Below are positions 11,834 to 22,556 of a DNA stretch of 64,000 nt, in pieces; position 1 is the stretch's first letter, and each line of letters opens with the position of its first letter. The notes under the pieces are model-generated. The model saw nothing but the letters and a program-made list of their open reading frames with translations, was not told the origin of the DNA and made no database searches. A program made the translations under genes and the position numbers. Origin of the DNA: Capniomyces stellatus (Eukaryota > Kickxellomycota > Harpellomycetes > Harpellales > Legeriomycetaceae); the NCBI GenBank assembly GCA_001661515.1, contig LUVW01000023.1:376479-440478 (forward strand), given 5' to 3'.

Positions 11834-11839
11834 TTTTTT
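11834..11839 (+). terminator. RNA polymerase III terminator of tRNA-Trp
   Basis: A run of six T on the coding strand 7 nt after the tRNA 3' end, the usual Pol III stop signal. Confidence 0.8.
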
Positions 11840-13012
11840 GTTGAATTGGGGGGTGGGATTTGTAACGATTATTTATATTTTATTGTTGAGGATATTTTTT
11901 TACGAGATAAAGTACTTGCTATTAAACCAATTCCTAGAAAGTAACTGTTCTGGATCATTCGTACTAGCTACTGATGTACTTTATTATTATTGAAATACTG
12001 ATATACTTTTTTTGGCTGGTGTCAAAAAATGTGCTTGGTTTCAAAGCATGTACCAGTATAAAAATACTGGAAATAAACCACTAGAATCGTTTGATAACTT
12101 TTCTGGACCAAACTCGTTATAAAACTGCTAGAAAGCATCGATCAAGTTCGAGTATAACTATTTATAAATCAATAGCACAAAACACAAAGTTTAAAAAAAA
12201 TAGAGCACCACCTGTACTGCAACTATTTTTGAAGTGTGATGCTATCGTACTAAAGCACTATGATCAACACTTGATGCTATTACTGGTAAAAGACAGGTTG
12301 GAAAATTCAGTTTTAACTCGAAAGTAAATATAAATAGACCAATTCCTCCTTTTCTTATCGTCACCAGGGCATATACACTCGAGTTACACCTTCAAAACCG
12401 CTTGTCGAATGGTCTTTTAATAGCTATAGCTTGGGCTTGGTCGTATTTTAAACAGAACTTTTTTATTTTAAAATAAATATGCTTTTTGAGCTATAAACAA
12501 AAAGTAATAAAAATCAACAACTGAACCAAATGTTTCTGGGACACTTTATCGAATTCGAAATAGCACAGCTTAAAGTAAAACATAAGCGTGAATATGGTCA
12601 TAAGAGATAGTTTTTTTTTCTTCAAAAAAGTAAGAGGTGCTCATTATATCAAAGTCATGTCTTTTACTTTCTTGCTCCAGCTAGCCTTGATATATGAGAT
12701 TCCATATATGTACTAGAGTACACCATTTCAACTATTTAAGATTATAGAGTGTAGCTTTAAGATTATATTATAAATATACAAAGAGACAAAGACGTTTAAA
12801 AGAGAGCGTAGTCGATAGAGCAAGTTGAGACAATTTAAAGAGAATTGAAAAGAGAAGGAAGAAAAAAATAAAAGAGAAAAGGTTGCGATATAATAGTGGA
12901 TTAAGCTGTAACTACTTGGCATATCGCCATCGACATTAATACAACAACAACAAAACAAACATTGTTTTATAAACTAGCAGTAAGAACAGATATAGAGAAG
13001 AAAATAAAGAAA
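11840..13012. other. Intergenic region upstream of 7-TM gene
   Basis: Non-coding, AT-rich; the last ~250 nt before the ATG at 13013 are purine-rich (AGAGA/AAGAGA tracts near 12780-12890), as in many fungal 5' leaders. No gene recognised. Confidence 0.5.
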
Positions 13013-14353
13013 ATGGATCCATCGATTGGAGCACCGCCAGAGAATATTGGAATGATAACATTCGATACGCCGTATCTACAATATTGGCCAAACCCATCAA
13101 CAGCATATGGCGTTGCTAGCGGGTTTTTCATAATGATAGTCGGGATTGTGAGCTCAACGTTGGTATCCAAAAACACCATGTTTTTTGGCTGTGCAATATC
13201 ATGTTTTGGTAACTAGAAGATTTGAAAATTGAGTTCTTTAAAAATTGAATGCTTTGAAACTTGAGTGCTTTAAAAATTGAATGCTTTGAAGTCGAGTGCT
13301 TTAAATATGATTATATTGCGTGTGTTTGTTGTGTAGTGTCTTTTTTATCACTGATACTAAGAGGGACAATGGTTACTTCGGGAGACAAAATTATATCAAT
13401 GTACCAGGTGTCTTTATCGTTGGATGCACTATCAGGATTTATAATGTATCTAGAGCTCTATCTCTTCCTATCATGCTGGTAAGTCAAAAAGTTGATAAAA
13501 ATAAAAATAAAGCTAAAAAAAATAGCTTGAATTTGCATTGAATGAACCAGTTCAACATAACGCGATCTGGATCTAATCAGAATAGCTGCAACTTTGAATC
13601 CTCGCCAAACCACAAATTTGGAAATAACGCACCATTGCCAAACTACACGTTTAAAATAGGGTGCTAAATGTTACAAAGAGAGAAGCACTTTGCCGTGGAG
13701 TGAGATATATGGGTGTTTTTATCCTGGCTTCATGTTCTATTATGTACTTTCTGGGAGTTTCGGTGGTGTTTAGCGAGTCTCCAATCACAAGGGGAGCAGG
13801 GTTTTCATTGATAATATCAACACTGTCGATAAACTTTGTAGCCAGCATTGTGTCAATAGTAATGGTGGTGTACACTACAAACACAAGGGGTGCAGTAGTG
13901 AACCGCAAGCACGTGATAATGCTGGTGGCTCCAGGGCTGCTACTGCTTTTATGGACAAGCAACAAGTTTATGTTTTGGACGCAGTCGCAGTACAGCGCTT
14001 ACAACCTAAGCGAAACGTACTTTTATTGCTTTGGCTCGTTGTTGATAGGACTGATACACATATTGTGGGTGTTGCTAAACGCGCCAAAGCTATTTCTGTT
14101 TAGACCAACAAAGCCAGCGATTGACGTCGAAAAGATTGGCGAACCTATAATCACTAGACCAAGTCCCATTTCGATTGTGAAAAGCAACCAGGAGCCACCA
14201 AAAATAGAGCCAATAAAAATAGCAAACGAATTTGTAAAAGAAAACCCCCTACGCAGCCCAAACCAAAGACATAGGCTTCCGGAAAAAAGAAGAAATGATA
14301 GGAGAACAAACATTAAGGCGTTTGAAGTCAACTTAAAAAACGATCACTTTTGA
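13013..14353 (+). CDS. Seven-TM membrane protein, RTA1/lipid-translocating-exporter-like
   Basis: Hand-built three-exon model: 13013-13208, 13337-13478 and 13660-14353, giving 343 aa in a consistent frame (phases 1 and 2). Donors are GTAACT and GTAAGT; acceptors are TGTAG and AATAG. The spliced protein has seven hydrophobic segments: two near the exon 1/2 junction, one at the exon 2/3 junction and four in exon 3 (around YMGVFILASC, SLIISTLSIN, IMLVAPGLLL and YFYCFGSLLIG). A basic cytosolic tail of ~85 residues follows. The order, a YWPNPSTAYG entry motif before TM1 and an ETYFYCFG...LNAPKLF last segment resemble RTA1 proteins (RTA1, RTM1, RSB1), membrane proteins tied to lipid export and azole or sphingoid-base resistance. 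The match is by eye and moderate. Intron 1 is the weakest junction because the donor is non-consensus. Confidence 0.5.
13218..13308 (+). repeat. Degenerate tandem repeat inside intron 1
   Basis: Units of the form TTGA(G/A)TGCTTTAAAAATTGAATGC repeat about three times within the first intron of the 7-TM gene. No coding or structural role is evident. Confidence 0.7.
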
Positions 14354-14727
14354 CATTTCTTATTCCTATATTTTATTTTAAAGAAAAAAGAAAAGAGAAA
14401 CGAACGGAGGTGAAACTGGTGCCAAATATTCAACATTTTACTGGATTTGTATATCCACGGTTTAACATATATACATATATATACATATATTTTATTATTC
14501 ATTGTTTCTAAATTGGATGTTTAAAGCTTTATTGTTGTGTCTATACAAAGTGATACGCGCCATGTACGGTCCTTCCCTTTCCTTCCCCTCAATCAAGTAA
14601 TTTGAAAATTGATAAATCTATCCACACAGGCGCAGCGGCCAACATTTAAAAGCAGAGAGTTGATATTAAATAAGTAAGAAATAAAGTGAAATCTATATCG
14701 ACAAGTGGGAAATGGAAATTTGAAAGT
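14354..14727. other. Short intergenic region between convergent genes
   Basis: Non-coding; holds a TATATACA-type microsatellite near 14466-14492. Nothing else seen. Confidence 0.5.
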
Positions 14728-16365
14728 TTATAAATCCTTGACCATCGATTCTTCGTCCTTATCTACATATCTACCACGGCTCAATCCCAAATTATCAGCA
14801 ACCCAAACAAGGTTTTTTAGTAAATCTGGGCTACAATCGCTGAGAAGAGAGCATTCGTTGGACTTTAAAATCGTAGTAAAGCGTAAAACAGTAGTTTCGA
14901 GTTCAGTAGATGATATCCGATCTGAGCTGTTTGTTAAATCAGTAAAATGTAGAGATTTGTTTTCATTGGAGTTTAAGCATGGCCTTGGTGCGTGGTTATT
15001 GCTCAGTTGGTCCAGCGAATCAAACAGCCGCAACTGGACATCGTCAACCTGCTTTTGTCTGCGAGCCAAAGCAAAGTCCTGATTTCCCCAAGTTCCACAG
15101 TCGTTTAAAATCGCCATTGCCTTGTACTGACAGCCAGCAGCCAGAAGCCAAAGAAATATACCGGTATCAAGTTCTGAAATTTGTCTATCGCTACTGTGTT
15201 GTTTCGCTTCCTCGTCTAGACCAGGGTCAATTTTGATTTTTGAAAGATCGTCACCAAGCTGAGTGGCGGATTTAAACTGGTCTGATAACTGGCCCAACGA
15301 AACCCCCAAATACGACCAGCCTTGAGGGTCATTCTTTCTGTCTTTTAAATAAGTGATGTATGTCGATATCGCATCTAATACAAGTACGTATATATATATA
15401 TATATATATTTGGCCGTTTGTCAAGTTGGGCTTTGATTGGAAAGACCAGTATATGCTAGTATTAAACAATGTTTGATCGAACTGAAGAAAATATACTTTA
15501 ACGCATTTATACTAACCGTTGTTCTTTCCACACTGTCTATATACATTTCCTCTATAGTAAAAGTGCCCAGGGTCCCTATTTCCAGACTTGGTAGATTAAA
15601 TGACAAGAAATACGCTACAATTAGTCTTTGGCGATGAATGTATATACCAACTCAAGCTGGTTGTTACCGGTACACAATAGAATCTAAACACTGTTTTATT
15701 CTTCCTCTTATTCTTCTACTGGTATACCTTTTCGTGCATAATAGCGTACTTTAGCGCATCGTCGTATTTCCCTAGCTTTATACAGTTCAAAGAGGATATC
15801 TCCAGAACCTCTCTAACACCAGCAACCTTCGATTTGACGCCGTTCTTTGCATGCATAAACTCTATAAACTTTACACACAACCGAAGAGATTCTTCGTACT
15901 CGCAGCTTAGGTAGAGTCTCTCGATGGTGTATTTTACCTCGGTTGCACCGTTCTTTGTCTTTATCCACTTTTCAAAGCCCAGCGCCTTCTCCCTATTATA
16001 CCACTTTGGTTTATAGTCATATATATATCAGCGTCAGAACATCAGAGTTAGGTCCAGGTGTTTGTAAGGGGTTTAAAGTTGTTTGAAATTCAAAGCCGTG
16101 GAAATACACTTTTATAGAAAATATATACAGGCAATAGTTAAAGTTCTAGAGGATCAATAACTACCATATCGACTTCTATCTTCGCTTCGTATTCTATTTC
16201 GCTGACAGGGACAGCTTTTTTCTTTTTCTTTGTTTCAAACAAGTCGTACGACTTGTTTTGGCTATTGGAAGATCCGATATCCAAGCCAGATTCGCTTTCA
16301 TTTCCTGAATCAAAGTCAAATTGAAATAAGCCATGGGAATTAATAACGTTATCAGCCTCGCCCAT
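14728..16365 (-). CDS. TPR protein, possibly C8orf76-like, four exons
   Basis: Four-exon model on the minus strand: 16365-16165, 16003-15728, 15586-15517 and 15374-14728, giving 397 aa with matching phases (0, 0, 1). Donors are GTAGTT, GTATAC and GTTAGT; acceptors are CCAAAG, ACCAAG and ATTAG. A CTAAC branch-like site lies about 40 nt before exon 2. Splicing restores TPR-like helical repeats that no single ORF shows: exon 2 ends in a KYDDALKYA helix, exon 3 supplies NRDPGHFYYRGNVYRQCGKN, and exon 4 continues DAISTYITYLKDRKNDPQGW then SYLG. The N-terminal ~65 residues are acidic with a KKKKK cluster. Length, a WYNRE entry motif and the Ala/Arg/Gln-rich helix near the C-terminus (FALARRQKQVDD) recall the poorly characterised animal protein C8orf76, but this is a weak memory-based match. 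No function assigned. Confidence 0.65.
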
Positions 16366-16917
16366 TTTATCTATATTCTATATATCGCAGGCTACTCTTG
16401 GGCTTTGTTACTTTGTTGACTTTTTTTTTCTGTTATCGAGTTTTTTTTTATTTTATTTTTGAGGGTATTTATAAAGTCAAATCACACTTTGCAAAAACCA
16501 GTGTTTGAAGAAATTTAATTCAGAGAAAAAAGTGCGGTATTTTTTTTTGAAGGAGAAAAAAAAAATTGAAGAGTGTGTTTGGAGAAAATCGATTGAAACC
16601 ATACGCATTTCCAAGTTTACGTCATTTTCAAAAAGGCAAATTAAAAAGACAAAAATAGTAAAAGACATGAAAAATAATGTGGAAATGGAAATAAACAAAA
16701 CAAAGGAAATAGAAAAAAACGGTTTTATAAAAGTTAAAGAGTATTTCAACTTTTAGCATTATTTAGCAGGCACTTGTGATTACAGTCTACTTTTTAAAAG
16801 ATTTGTTGAGAAAGGTAGTAAAAGCAAATAAATAGAAAAGCGGTTGACGGGACTGAAACGGCGAAAAACAAGGAAATAAACGAACAGTAAATATACAAAG
16901 AAAGGACGATTGAAAGG
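16366..16917. promoter_or_regulatory. Shared upstream region of TPR gene and RPN9
   Basis: A 552-nt gap between two divergent start codons must hold both promoters. It is A/T-rich with long T and A tracts. A lysine-rich ORF at 16505-16756 is most likely a composition artefact. No Rpn4-type GGTGGCAAA element was found by eye. Confidence 0.5.
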
Positions 16918-18262
16918 ATGGAAGTCGACAATCCAGTATTTGAATACTTAAAGGTTCTTCAAGAACAAGTTCCAACAGAGCTAAAGCAGAAATGTTCAGG
17001 ATTTGTATCGTTGTATGAGCAAAAGTAAGTGGAAAGGAAAGGGAATAAAGAGAGTGTGTGTGATTGGTGTTCTAGTGTAAGCAAGGACTGAAAATAAAAT
17101 GAACTGTGGTATAGGCTATGGCATCAGCTGACGGAAGGAGTAGAGGAGTTTTTGTTGGAACCTTTATCGGCAGAGTACAGAATAGACTTTTACAAGAACT
17201 TTGTAGCAGATTGGCAAAAGCACATGAACAAGATTAAACTGGTGACGTTTGCGTTGTATGCAGCACGTCAATTCAAAGGTAAGTGGTAGATGGGGGAAAA
17301 AAAAAGCAAAGTGGTATAGTAGAATAGAGAAGAGGAGAATAAATATAAAAATAAATAAAATAGACATCAAGGAAGCAAAAGAGTTTTTGGGGAGTGTTGC
17401 GGAAAAGGTTAATACGGCACAGAGCCAGGATGCGTATATACTGGCAAGACTTGAGGAGGCGCATTTCAAGTTGATAATGAATGAGATTGATTTAGCGCAG
17501 CGGACATTGGAGGAGGCCGACAAAGTGATTGCGGGGCTGAACAAGATAGAGCCAATAGTGTATGCGAGCTACTACAGGGTGAGTGCAGACTACTACAAGG
17601 TGAAGGCAGACTTTGGGCAGTACTACAAGAACGCGTTGTTGTTGCTGGCGTGCATTAAGCTTGAGGACCTGACGAGGGTGGAGAAGTTGGATAGAACGGT
17701 TGACTTGTCGATAGCAGCACTGCTCAGTGACACAATTTACAACTTTGGAGATCTGTTGTCGCATCCAATAATCGACGTGCTGAAAGAGTCGGAGCACAAG
17801 TGGATGTACGACTTGCTGATGGCGTTTAACACTGGAGAAATACTCAAGCTCGAACTTCTGGCCCCCAAATTTCAAGCCCAGCCTCTCCTGCTGCAACACA
17901 TGGAATTTCTCCAGCAAAAGATCAGGCTGATGGCCTTGGTTGAGTCTGTTTTCAGGAGACAGGGTGCCGCAAACACTGATGACCGTTTTGTTCCCTTTGA
18001 AACTCTTGCCCAGGAAACCAAACTCCCCGTTTCTGAAATCGAACACTTGGTCATGTCCGCCTTGTCCTTGGGGCTGGTTAGAGGCAAAATCGACGAAATC
18101 GACAGATCTGTGTTTTTCCAATGGGTCCAGCCAAGGTATCTCGGTAAAGACCAGATTCTAGGCATGGGCCAAAGACTCAACACTTGGTCACACAGGGTCT
18201 CTGACATGAAGGTCAACATGGAATCTTTTATTACTCTTGACGGCCTAGTCAAACAAAAATAA
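16918..18262 (+). CDS. RPN9: 26S proteasome regulatory subunit Rpn9 (PSMD13)
   Basis: Three exons: 16918-17024, 17115-17278 and 17364-18262, 389 aa (yeast 393, human 376). Both donors are GTAAGT (phases 2 and 1); the acceptors are TATAG and AATAG. The start ATG at 16918 gives MEVDNPVFEYL. The protein is a helical-repeat PCI subunit of the 19S lid. The N-terminal helical solenoid spans about 1-190 and the PCI domain about 190-355. Family motifs seen include YNFGDLLSHP, QPLLLQHMEFLQQKI and the winged-helix stretch KLPVSEIEHLVMSALSLGL followed by VRGKIDEIDRSV and WVQPR. It helps assemble the lid of the proteasome that degrades ubiquitylated proteins. Codon choice shifts from G-rich to C-rich near 17830. 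It is divergent from the TPR gene and followed by tRNA-Arg. Confidence 0.95.
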
Positions 18263-18451
18263 TCCTTTTTTCCTTTCATTTTATCTCATTTCTTTTTGTT
18301 TTATCCTTGTTTCTAAATATATTTGACTTTAACAATCCCCCCTCCCCCTTTTTTGCCATCATTCCTTTATTTATTTTTAATACCAAGTTCGATGTAAACT
18401 ACTAATTACAATACTTTTAATTTGAACTAGTGCATGTCCAAAATTAATAAC

Positions 18452-18524
18452 GCTCCCGTGGCCAAGTGGATACGGCGTCCGCCTCCTAAGCGGAAGATCC
18501 CGGGTTCAAATCCCGGCTGGAGTT
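18452..18524 (+). tRNA. tRNA-Arg (CCT)
   Basis: 73-nt cloverleaf. The anticodon stem TCCGC/GCGGA closes loop CTCCTAA, giving anticodon CCT. The T-arm is CCGGG-TTCAAAT-CCCGG and the D-stem GCC/GGC. Acceptor GCTCCCG pairs with CTGGAGT except for a C6-T67 mismatch and a G1-T72 wobble; the discriminator base would be T. The imperfect acceptor stem is unusual, but the promoter boxes and core are intact. Confidence 0.88.
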
Positions 18525-18528
18525 TAAA

Positions 18529-18537
18529 TTTTTTTTT
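18529..18537 (+). terminator. RNA polymerase III terminator of tRNA-Arg
   Basis: Nine consecutive T begin 5 nt after the tRNA 3' end. Confidence 0.8.
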
Positions 18538-19059
18538 ATTTTTGTTTTTTTTATATAATATTTATTAGTAAAGCTCGGTTAGTAATAAAGTTCAATTAGC
18601 CAAACTTTTACGAGTAAGAACACCAACATTATTTATTTGTGGGGTTGTATGTGAGGTTTGGTTGTTTGCACTCTTTATTTTATTTAGTTCTATGCTATTC
18701 ACATCCTATTAAAATAATGATTATAAATTGTTATAAATCGTAAAAAAACAAAAGTATGTGAAATTTATTTTTCTTTATTTTAAAAATTTCACTTCTTTTT
18801 TCTATTTAAAAGTCCAGGCTGGAAAAATACGAATCAAAAATACGATCTAGTTTATGAAAAATTCAAAGTAACAAAGTTTAGAATTAAAATAAAGAAAAAA
18901 AATTTTTTTTACAAAATTAAATTGACTATTTTTTTTTTATTTTTTTTTTACTTTTTTGCTATCAAGTTGGAGAAAGTGGAATAATAAATATCGAGGTTGT
19001 TGGATTTCAATTAAAGGCAAAGATAATATTAAATAAAAATACAAAAGACAAGAGACAAA
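18538..19059. other. Upstream region of KRE33
   Basis: Very AT-rich, with T9-T10 and A-tracts around 18900-18950, ending in an A-rich leader before the ATG at 19060. No gene recognised. Confidence 0.5.
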
Positions 19060-22000
19060 ATGAGTAGCAACAAAATGGTAAAGAAGGCGATAGATCCGAG
19101 AATAAACACGATGATAAAGAACGGGGTTGGAAAGAACCATAGAAGCTTTTTTGTGGTGATTGGAGATCATGGGAAAGATCAAATAGTGAACCTGCATTGG
19201 ATGCTTACGCAGGCAAAGGCAACAACACGGCCAACGGTGCTGTGGTGCTACAAGAAAGAGCTAGGGTTTACTAGTCATCGAAAGAAGAGAGAGGCAAAGA
19301 TAAAGCGGGATGTGAAGAGGGGAATTAGGGAGGCGAATAAGGAGGATCCGTTTGAGATGTTTGTGACGTTGACGGACATTAGGTATACGTACTACAAGGA
19401 CAGTGAGAGCATATTGGGAAACACATATGGGATGTTGGTGCTGCAGGACTTTGAAGCGTTGACGCCAAACCTGTTGGCGAGGACGGTGGAGACGGTTGAG
19501 GGAGGGGGGATAGTGGTGCTGATGCTGAAGACAATGAAGTCGTTGAAGCAGCTGTACACGATGAACATGGATGTGCATACGCGGTACCGAACAGAGGCGC
19601 ACAACGACGTGGTTGGGCGGTTTAACGAGCGATTTATTCTGTCGCTGATAGACTGCAAGGACTGTTTGTTTGTTGACGACGAGCTGAATGTGCTTCCGAT
19701 TTCAGCGGGCAAGGACGTGAAAATGGAGGAGGTGGGGTTGGAGAGGGTTGGGGGAGAGGCGAGGGAGAGAAAGCGGGAGCTGGAGGGGCTGAAGGAGAGC
19801 CTGAAGGATGTAGAGCCAATAGGGAGGCTGATAAAGCTGGCAAAGACGATGGACCAGGCAAAGACGATAATGGAGTTTGCAAACTGCATTGGGTCAAAGA
19901 AGTTAAAGTCAACGGTTGCATTGACGGCAGGGAGAGGAAGAGGGAAATCAGCGGCGCTGGGGCTGTCATTGGCATGTGCAATAGCGCACGGGTACAGCAA
20001 CATATTTGTGACGTCGCCATCGGCAAGCAACTTGAAGACGCTGTTTGAGTTTGTGTTTATTGGGTTTGATGCGCTGGGGTACGAGGAGCACCTGGACTAC
20101 GACATAATCATGACAAACAAGGAAAGTTTGGCGGAGGAAGGAGGAGGAACAAAGGACAGAAGCGGGAGCAGAGATGAGGGGAGTGGGGAGAATCTGGTGG
20201 TGAGAATTAATGTGTTTAGACAGCACAGACAGACGATCCAGTACATAATGCCACAGGACTCGCACACGCTGTCGCAGGCAGAGCTGGTGGTGATTGACGA
20301 GGCAGCGGCGATTCCGTTGCCAATGGTGAACAAGCTGCTCGGGCCGTACCTGGTGTTTATGGCGTCAACAATCAACGGGTACGAGGGAACGGGGCGGTCG
20401 CTGAGTCTGAAGCTGATCAAGAAGCTGCGGGAACAGTCGAGTTCTGGCGCGGGCGGTAAGGGGATGGCTGGGGGAGGCCGAGCACTGGTGGAGACGACTT
20501 TGGCAGAACCAATCAGGTACGCGCTGAACGATCAGGTGGAGCAGTGGCTCAACAAGCTGCTGTGCCTAGACGCAAGCGTAGTGAGCAAGAGTCTGAGCGG
20601 ATGTCCGCACCCAGACAAGTGCGAGCTGTACCTGGTGAACAGAGACAGTTTGTTTAGTTACCACCCGGTGAGCGAGGCGGTACTGCAGAAGATGGTGGCG
20701 CTGTTTGTATCAAGCCACTACAAGAACAGTCCTAACGATCTGCAGCTGATGAGTGATGCACCGGCACACGAGCTGTTTGTCCTGCTTGCGCCCCCAGAGG
20801 CCAGCAAGTCCAAGCCAGGTCGGACCGGGCTTCCTGAGCCACTGTGCGTCATCCAGGTGTGCTTGGAAGGAAAAATCAGCAAGGAGTCGTTGATGCACAG
20901 CCTGAGCAGGGGTAAGCGTGCGGGTGGTGATCTGATCCCCTGGCTCGTGTCGCAGCAGTACCAAGACGAGGTGTTTGCAGGACTCAGCGGCGCCCGTGTT
21001 GTACGTATTGCAACGCACCCTGACTACTCGTCAATGGGGTACGGGTCCAAGGCTCTTGAGCTGCTCGAAGGCTACTACAACAACAAGTTCATCAACGTCA
21101 ACGAATCAAAACCTGCTCCTCGTGTCGCTAAACACATCTCCAAGGTAGGCGACTCTGACAACAACGACGATATCATCAAAGTCAAGGATCTTGGGTCTTT
21201 GCCCCCACTGTTCCAGAAACTCAGCGAACTCGACCCTGTTGACCTGCACTGGCTCGGTACAAGTTACGGGCTCACTGGCTCACTCTTCAAGTTCTGGAAA
21301 AAAAACAGCTACGTTCCCGTCTACCTCAGACAAACCAAGAGCGAGCTCACTGGCGAACACACCGTTGTCATGCTCAAATCCCTCAACAACTCTGCCATCT
21401 CTAACGCCGCCTGGCTCCAGCTCTTCTCCGTCGACTTTATCAACCGCTACTTGAACCTTTTGTCCTTTGAGTTCAGTAAATTCGACCCTATTCTTTCCCT
21501 CTCCATCATCGAGTCCTCCACCAAAAATATCCTTCTTTCCCCCCAAACCGCCTCCCAAATTCCCTCCTACTCCCCCGCTATGCTCGCCCACGACTTTTTG
21601 CCTTGGGACATCAAACGCCTCGAGTCTTACGCAAACAACCTCCTCGACTACCACGTCATTCTCGATCTCATCCCCACTCTCTCCAAACTCTTCTTCAACA
21701 GAAAGTCTTCCTTCCACTCCTCCATCTCCCTAAGCGGCGCCCAACAGTGCCTCCTCCTCGCCATCGGCCTCCAAAACAAGTCCTTCCAAACCCTCTCCTC
21801 CGAACTCAATCTACCCAACAACGTCTGCCTCGCCATGCTCACCAAAATCGTTAAAAAGTTTGTTACCGTCATCAACTCTATCAAATCCTCCCAGCTCTCC
21901 AGCGACTCCCCCTCTAACCCCATCTTTACCAACTCTTCTGCCCCCGAGTTTAAACCCCTCGACATCTCCCTAGACGACGACCTCTCCTCCACCAAACCTA

Positions 22001-22335
22001 ACCCTATCCTCAAATCCCTCATCAACGATCTCGACCTCAACAAATTCGAAATCAACCCCAATCTCGTTCTTGAGTCCAACCCCGACTTCAAAAACGCTAC
22101 CCTCAAACTCTCCTCCTCGAACCCCAACATCAACTCTGTCGTCTCCCTCAAACACTCTGCCTCAACTCTCTCCGACGCCCCCTCCACTCAAAAGTCTAAA
22201 AAATCTAAATCCTCCTCCTCCTCCTCTTCCAGCTCTAACGTTGTAAAGACTCTCGTTGACCAAGAATCCAAACATCAAGCGTCTCTTTCCAAAAAGAACA
22301 AGTCTAAAATGTCTAAAAAAACCCGCCAGTCTTGA
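19060..22335 (+). CDS. KRE33: RNA cytidine acetyltransferase (Kre33/NAT10)
   Basis: 1091 aa, one exon (yeast Kre33 1056, human NAT10 1025). It makes N4-acetylcytidine in 18S rRNA and in tRNA-Ser/Leu and is needed for small-subunit biogenesis in the nucleolus. Domain order: TmcA-type N-terminal domain (about 5-240), RecA-like ATPase with Walker A GRGRGKSAALG (about 289-299) and Walker B-like VIDEAAAIPLP (about 410-420), GNAT acetyltransferase with the acetyl-CoA loop IATHPDYSSMGYGSKAL (about 648-664), then the tRNA-binding-like C-terminal region (about 770-970). The last ~60 residues are Ser/Lys-rich, as in other eukaryotic members. Low-complexity Gly/Ser inserts lie near residues 355-385 and 460-480. 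The gene shows the strongest coding-strand composition switch in the window: hand counts give 35 G and 5 C at 19741-19800 but 4 G and 28 C at 21961-22020. It converges on ERG25 with 221 nt between stop codons. Confidence 0.97.
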   Translation: MSSNKMVKKAIDPRINTMIKNGVGKNHRSFFVVIGDHGKDQIVNLHWMLTQAKATTRPTVLWCYKKELGFTSHRKKREAKIKRDVKRGIREANKEDPFEMFVTLTDIRYTYYKDSESILGNTYGMLVLQDFEALTPNLLARTVETVEGGGIVVLMLKTMKSLKQLYTMNMDVHTRYRTEAHNDVVGRFNERFILSLIDCKDCLFVDDELNVLPISAGKDVKMEEVGLERVGGEARERKRELEGLKESLKDVEPIGRLIKLAKTMDQAKTIMEFANCIGSKKLKSTVALTAGRGRGKSAALGLSLACAIAHGYSNIFVTSPSASNLKTLFEFVFIGFDALGYEEHLDYDIIMTNKESLAEEGGGTKDRSGSRDEGSGENLVVRINVFRQHRQTIQYIMPQDSHTLSQAELVVIDEAAAIPLPMVNKLLGPYLVFMASTINGYEGTGRSLSLKLIKKLREQSSSGAGGKGMAGGGRALVETTLAEPIRYALNDQVEQWLNKLLCLDASVVSKSLSGCPHPDKCELYLVNRDSLFSYHPVSEAVLQKMVALFVSSHYKNSPNDLQLMSDAPAHELFVLLAPPEASKSKPGRTGLPEPLCVIQVCLEGKISKESLMHSLSRGKRAGGDLIPWLVSQQYQDEVFAGLSGARVVRIATHPDYSSMGYGSKALELLEGYYNNKFINVNESKPAPRVAKHISKVGDSDNNDDIIKVKDLGSLPPLFQKLSELDPVDLHWLGTSYGLTGSLFKFWKKNSYVPVYLRQTKSELTGEHTVVMLKSLNNSAISNAAWLQLFSVDFINRYLNLLSFEFSKFDPILSLSIIESSTKNILLSPQTASQIPSYSPAMLAHDFLPWDIKRLESYANNLLDYHVILDLIPTLSKLFFNRKSSFHSSISLSGAQQCLLLAIGLQNKSFQTLSSELNLPNNVCLAMLTKIVKKFVTVINSIKSSQLSSDSPSNPIFTNSSAPEFKPLDISLDDDLSSTKPNPILKSLINDLDLNKFEINPNLVLESNPDFKNATLKLSSSNPNINSVVSLKHSASTLSDAPSTQKSKKSKSSSSSSSSSNVVKTLVDQESKHQASLSKKNKSKMSKKTRQS

Positions 22336-22556
22336 TTTATTTCCTCCTTTTTATCATCTACTATTTTTTTCCCTTTATATTATTACTATTGTTATTAAAT
22401 TACCATTTGGTCTTTACTCAATCTTAAACTAAATCTTTATAAAATAAAAAAGTAAGCTTTGCAAATTCCCTCTTTGGTATATTTTATATATCTTTATAAC
22501 TATATCAAATAAACAAAACTATACTTTAGCCCCCTATTTTAAATATCCAAATCCTC

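Noticed and set aside
15421..15606. 61-aa minus-strand ORF over exon 3 of the TPR gene
   Set aside because: It is in the wrong frame: the phase-consistent frame gives a TPR helix and joins both neighbouring exons.
16505..16756. 83-aa lysine-rich ORF
   Set aside because: A-rich composition explains it; it lies in the shared promoter region and has no motif.
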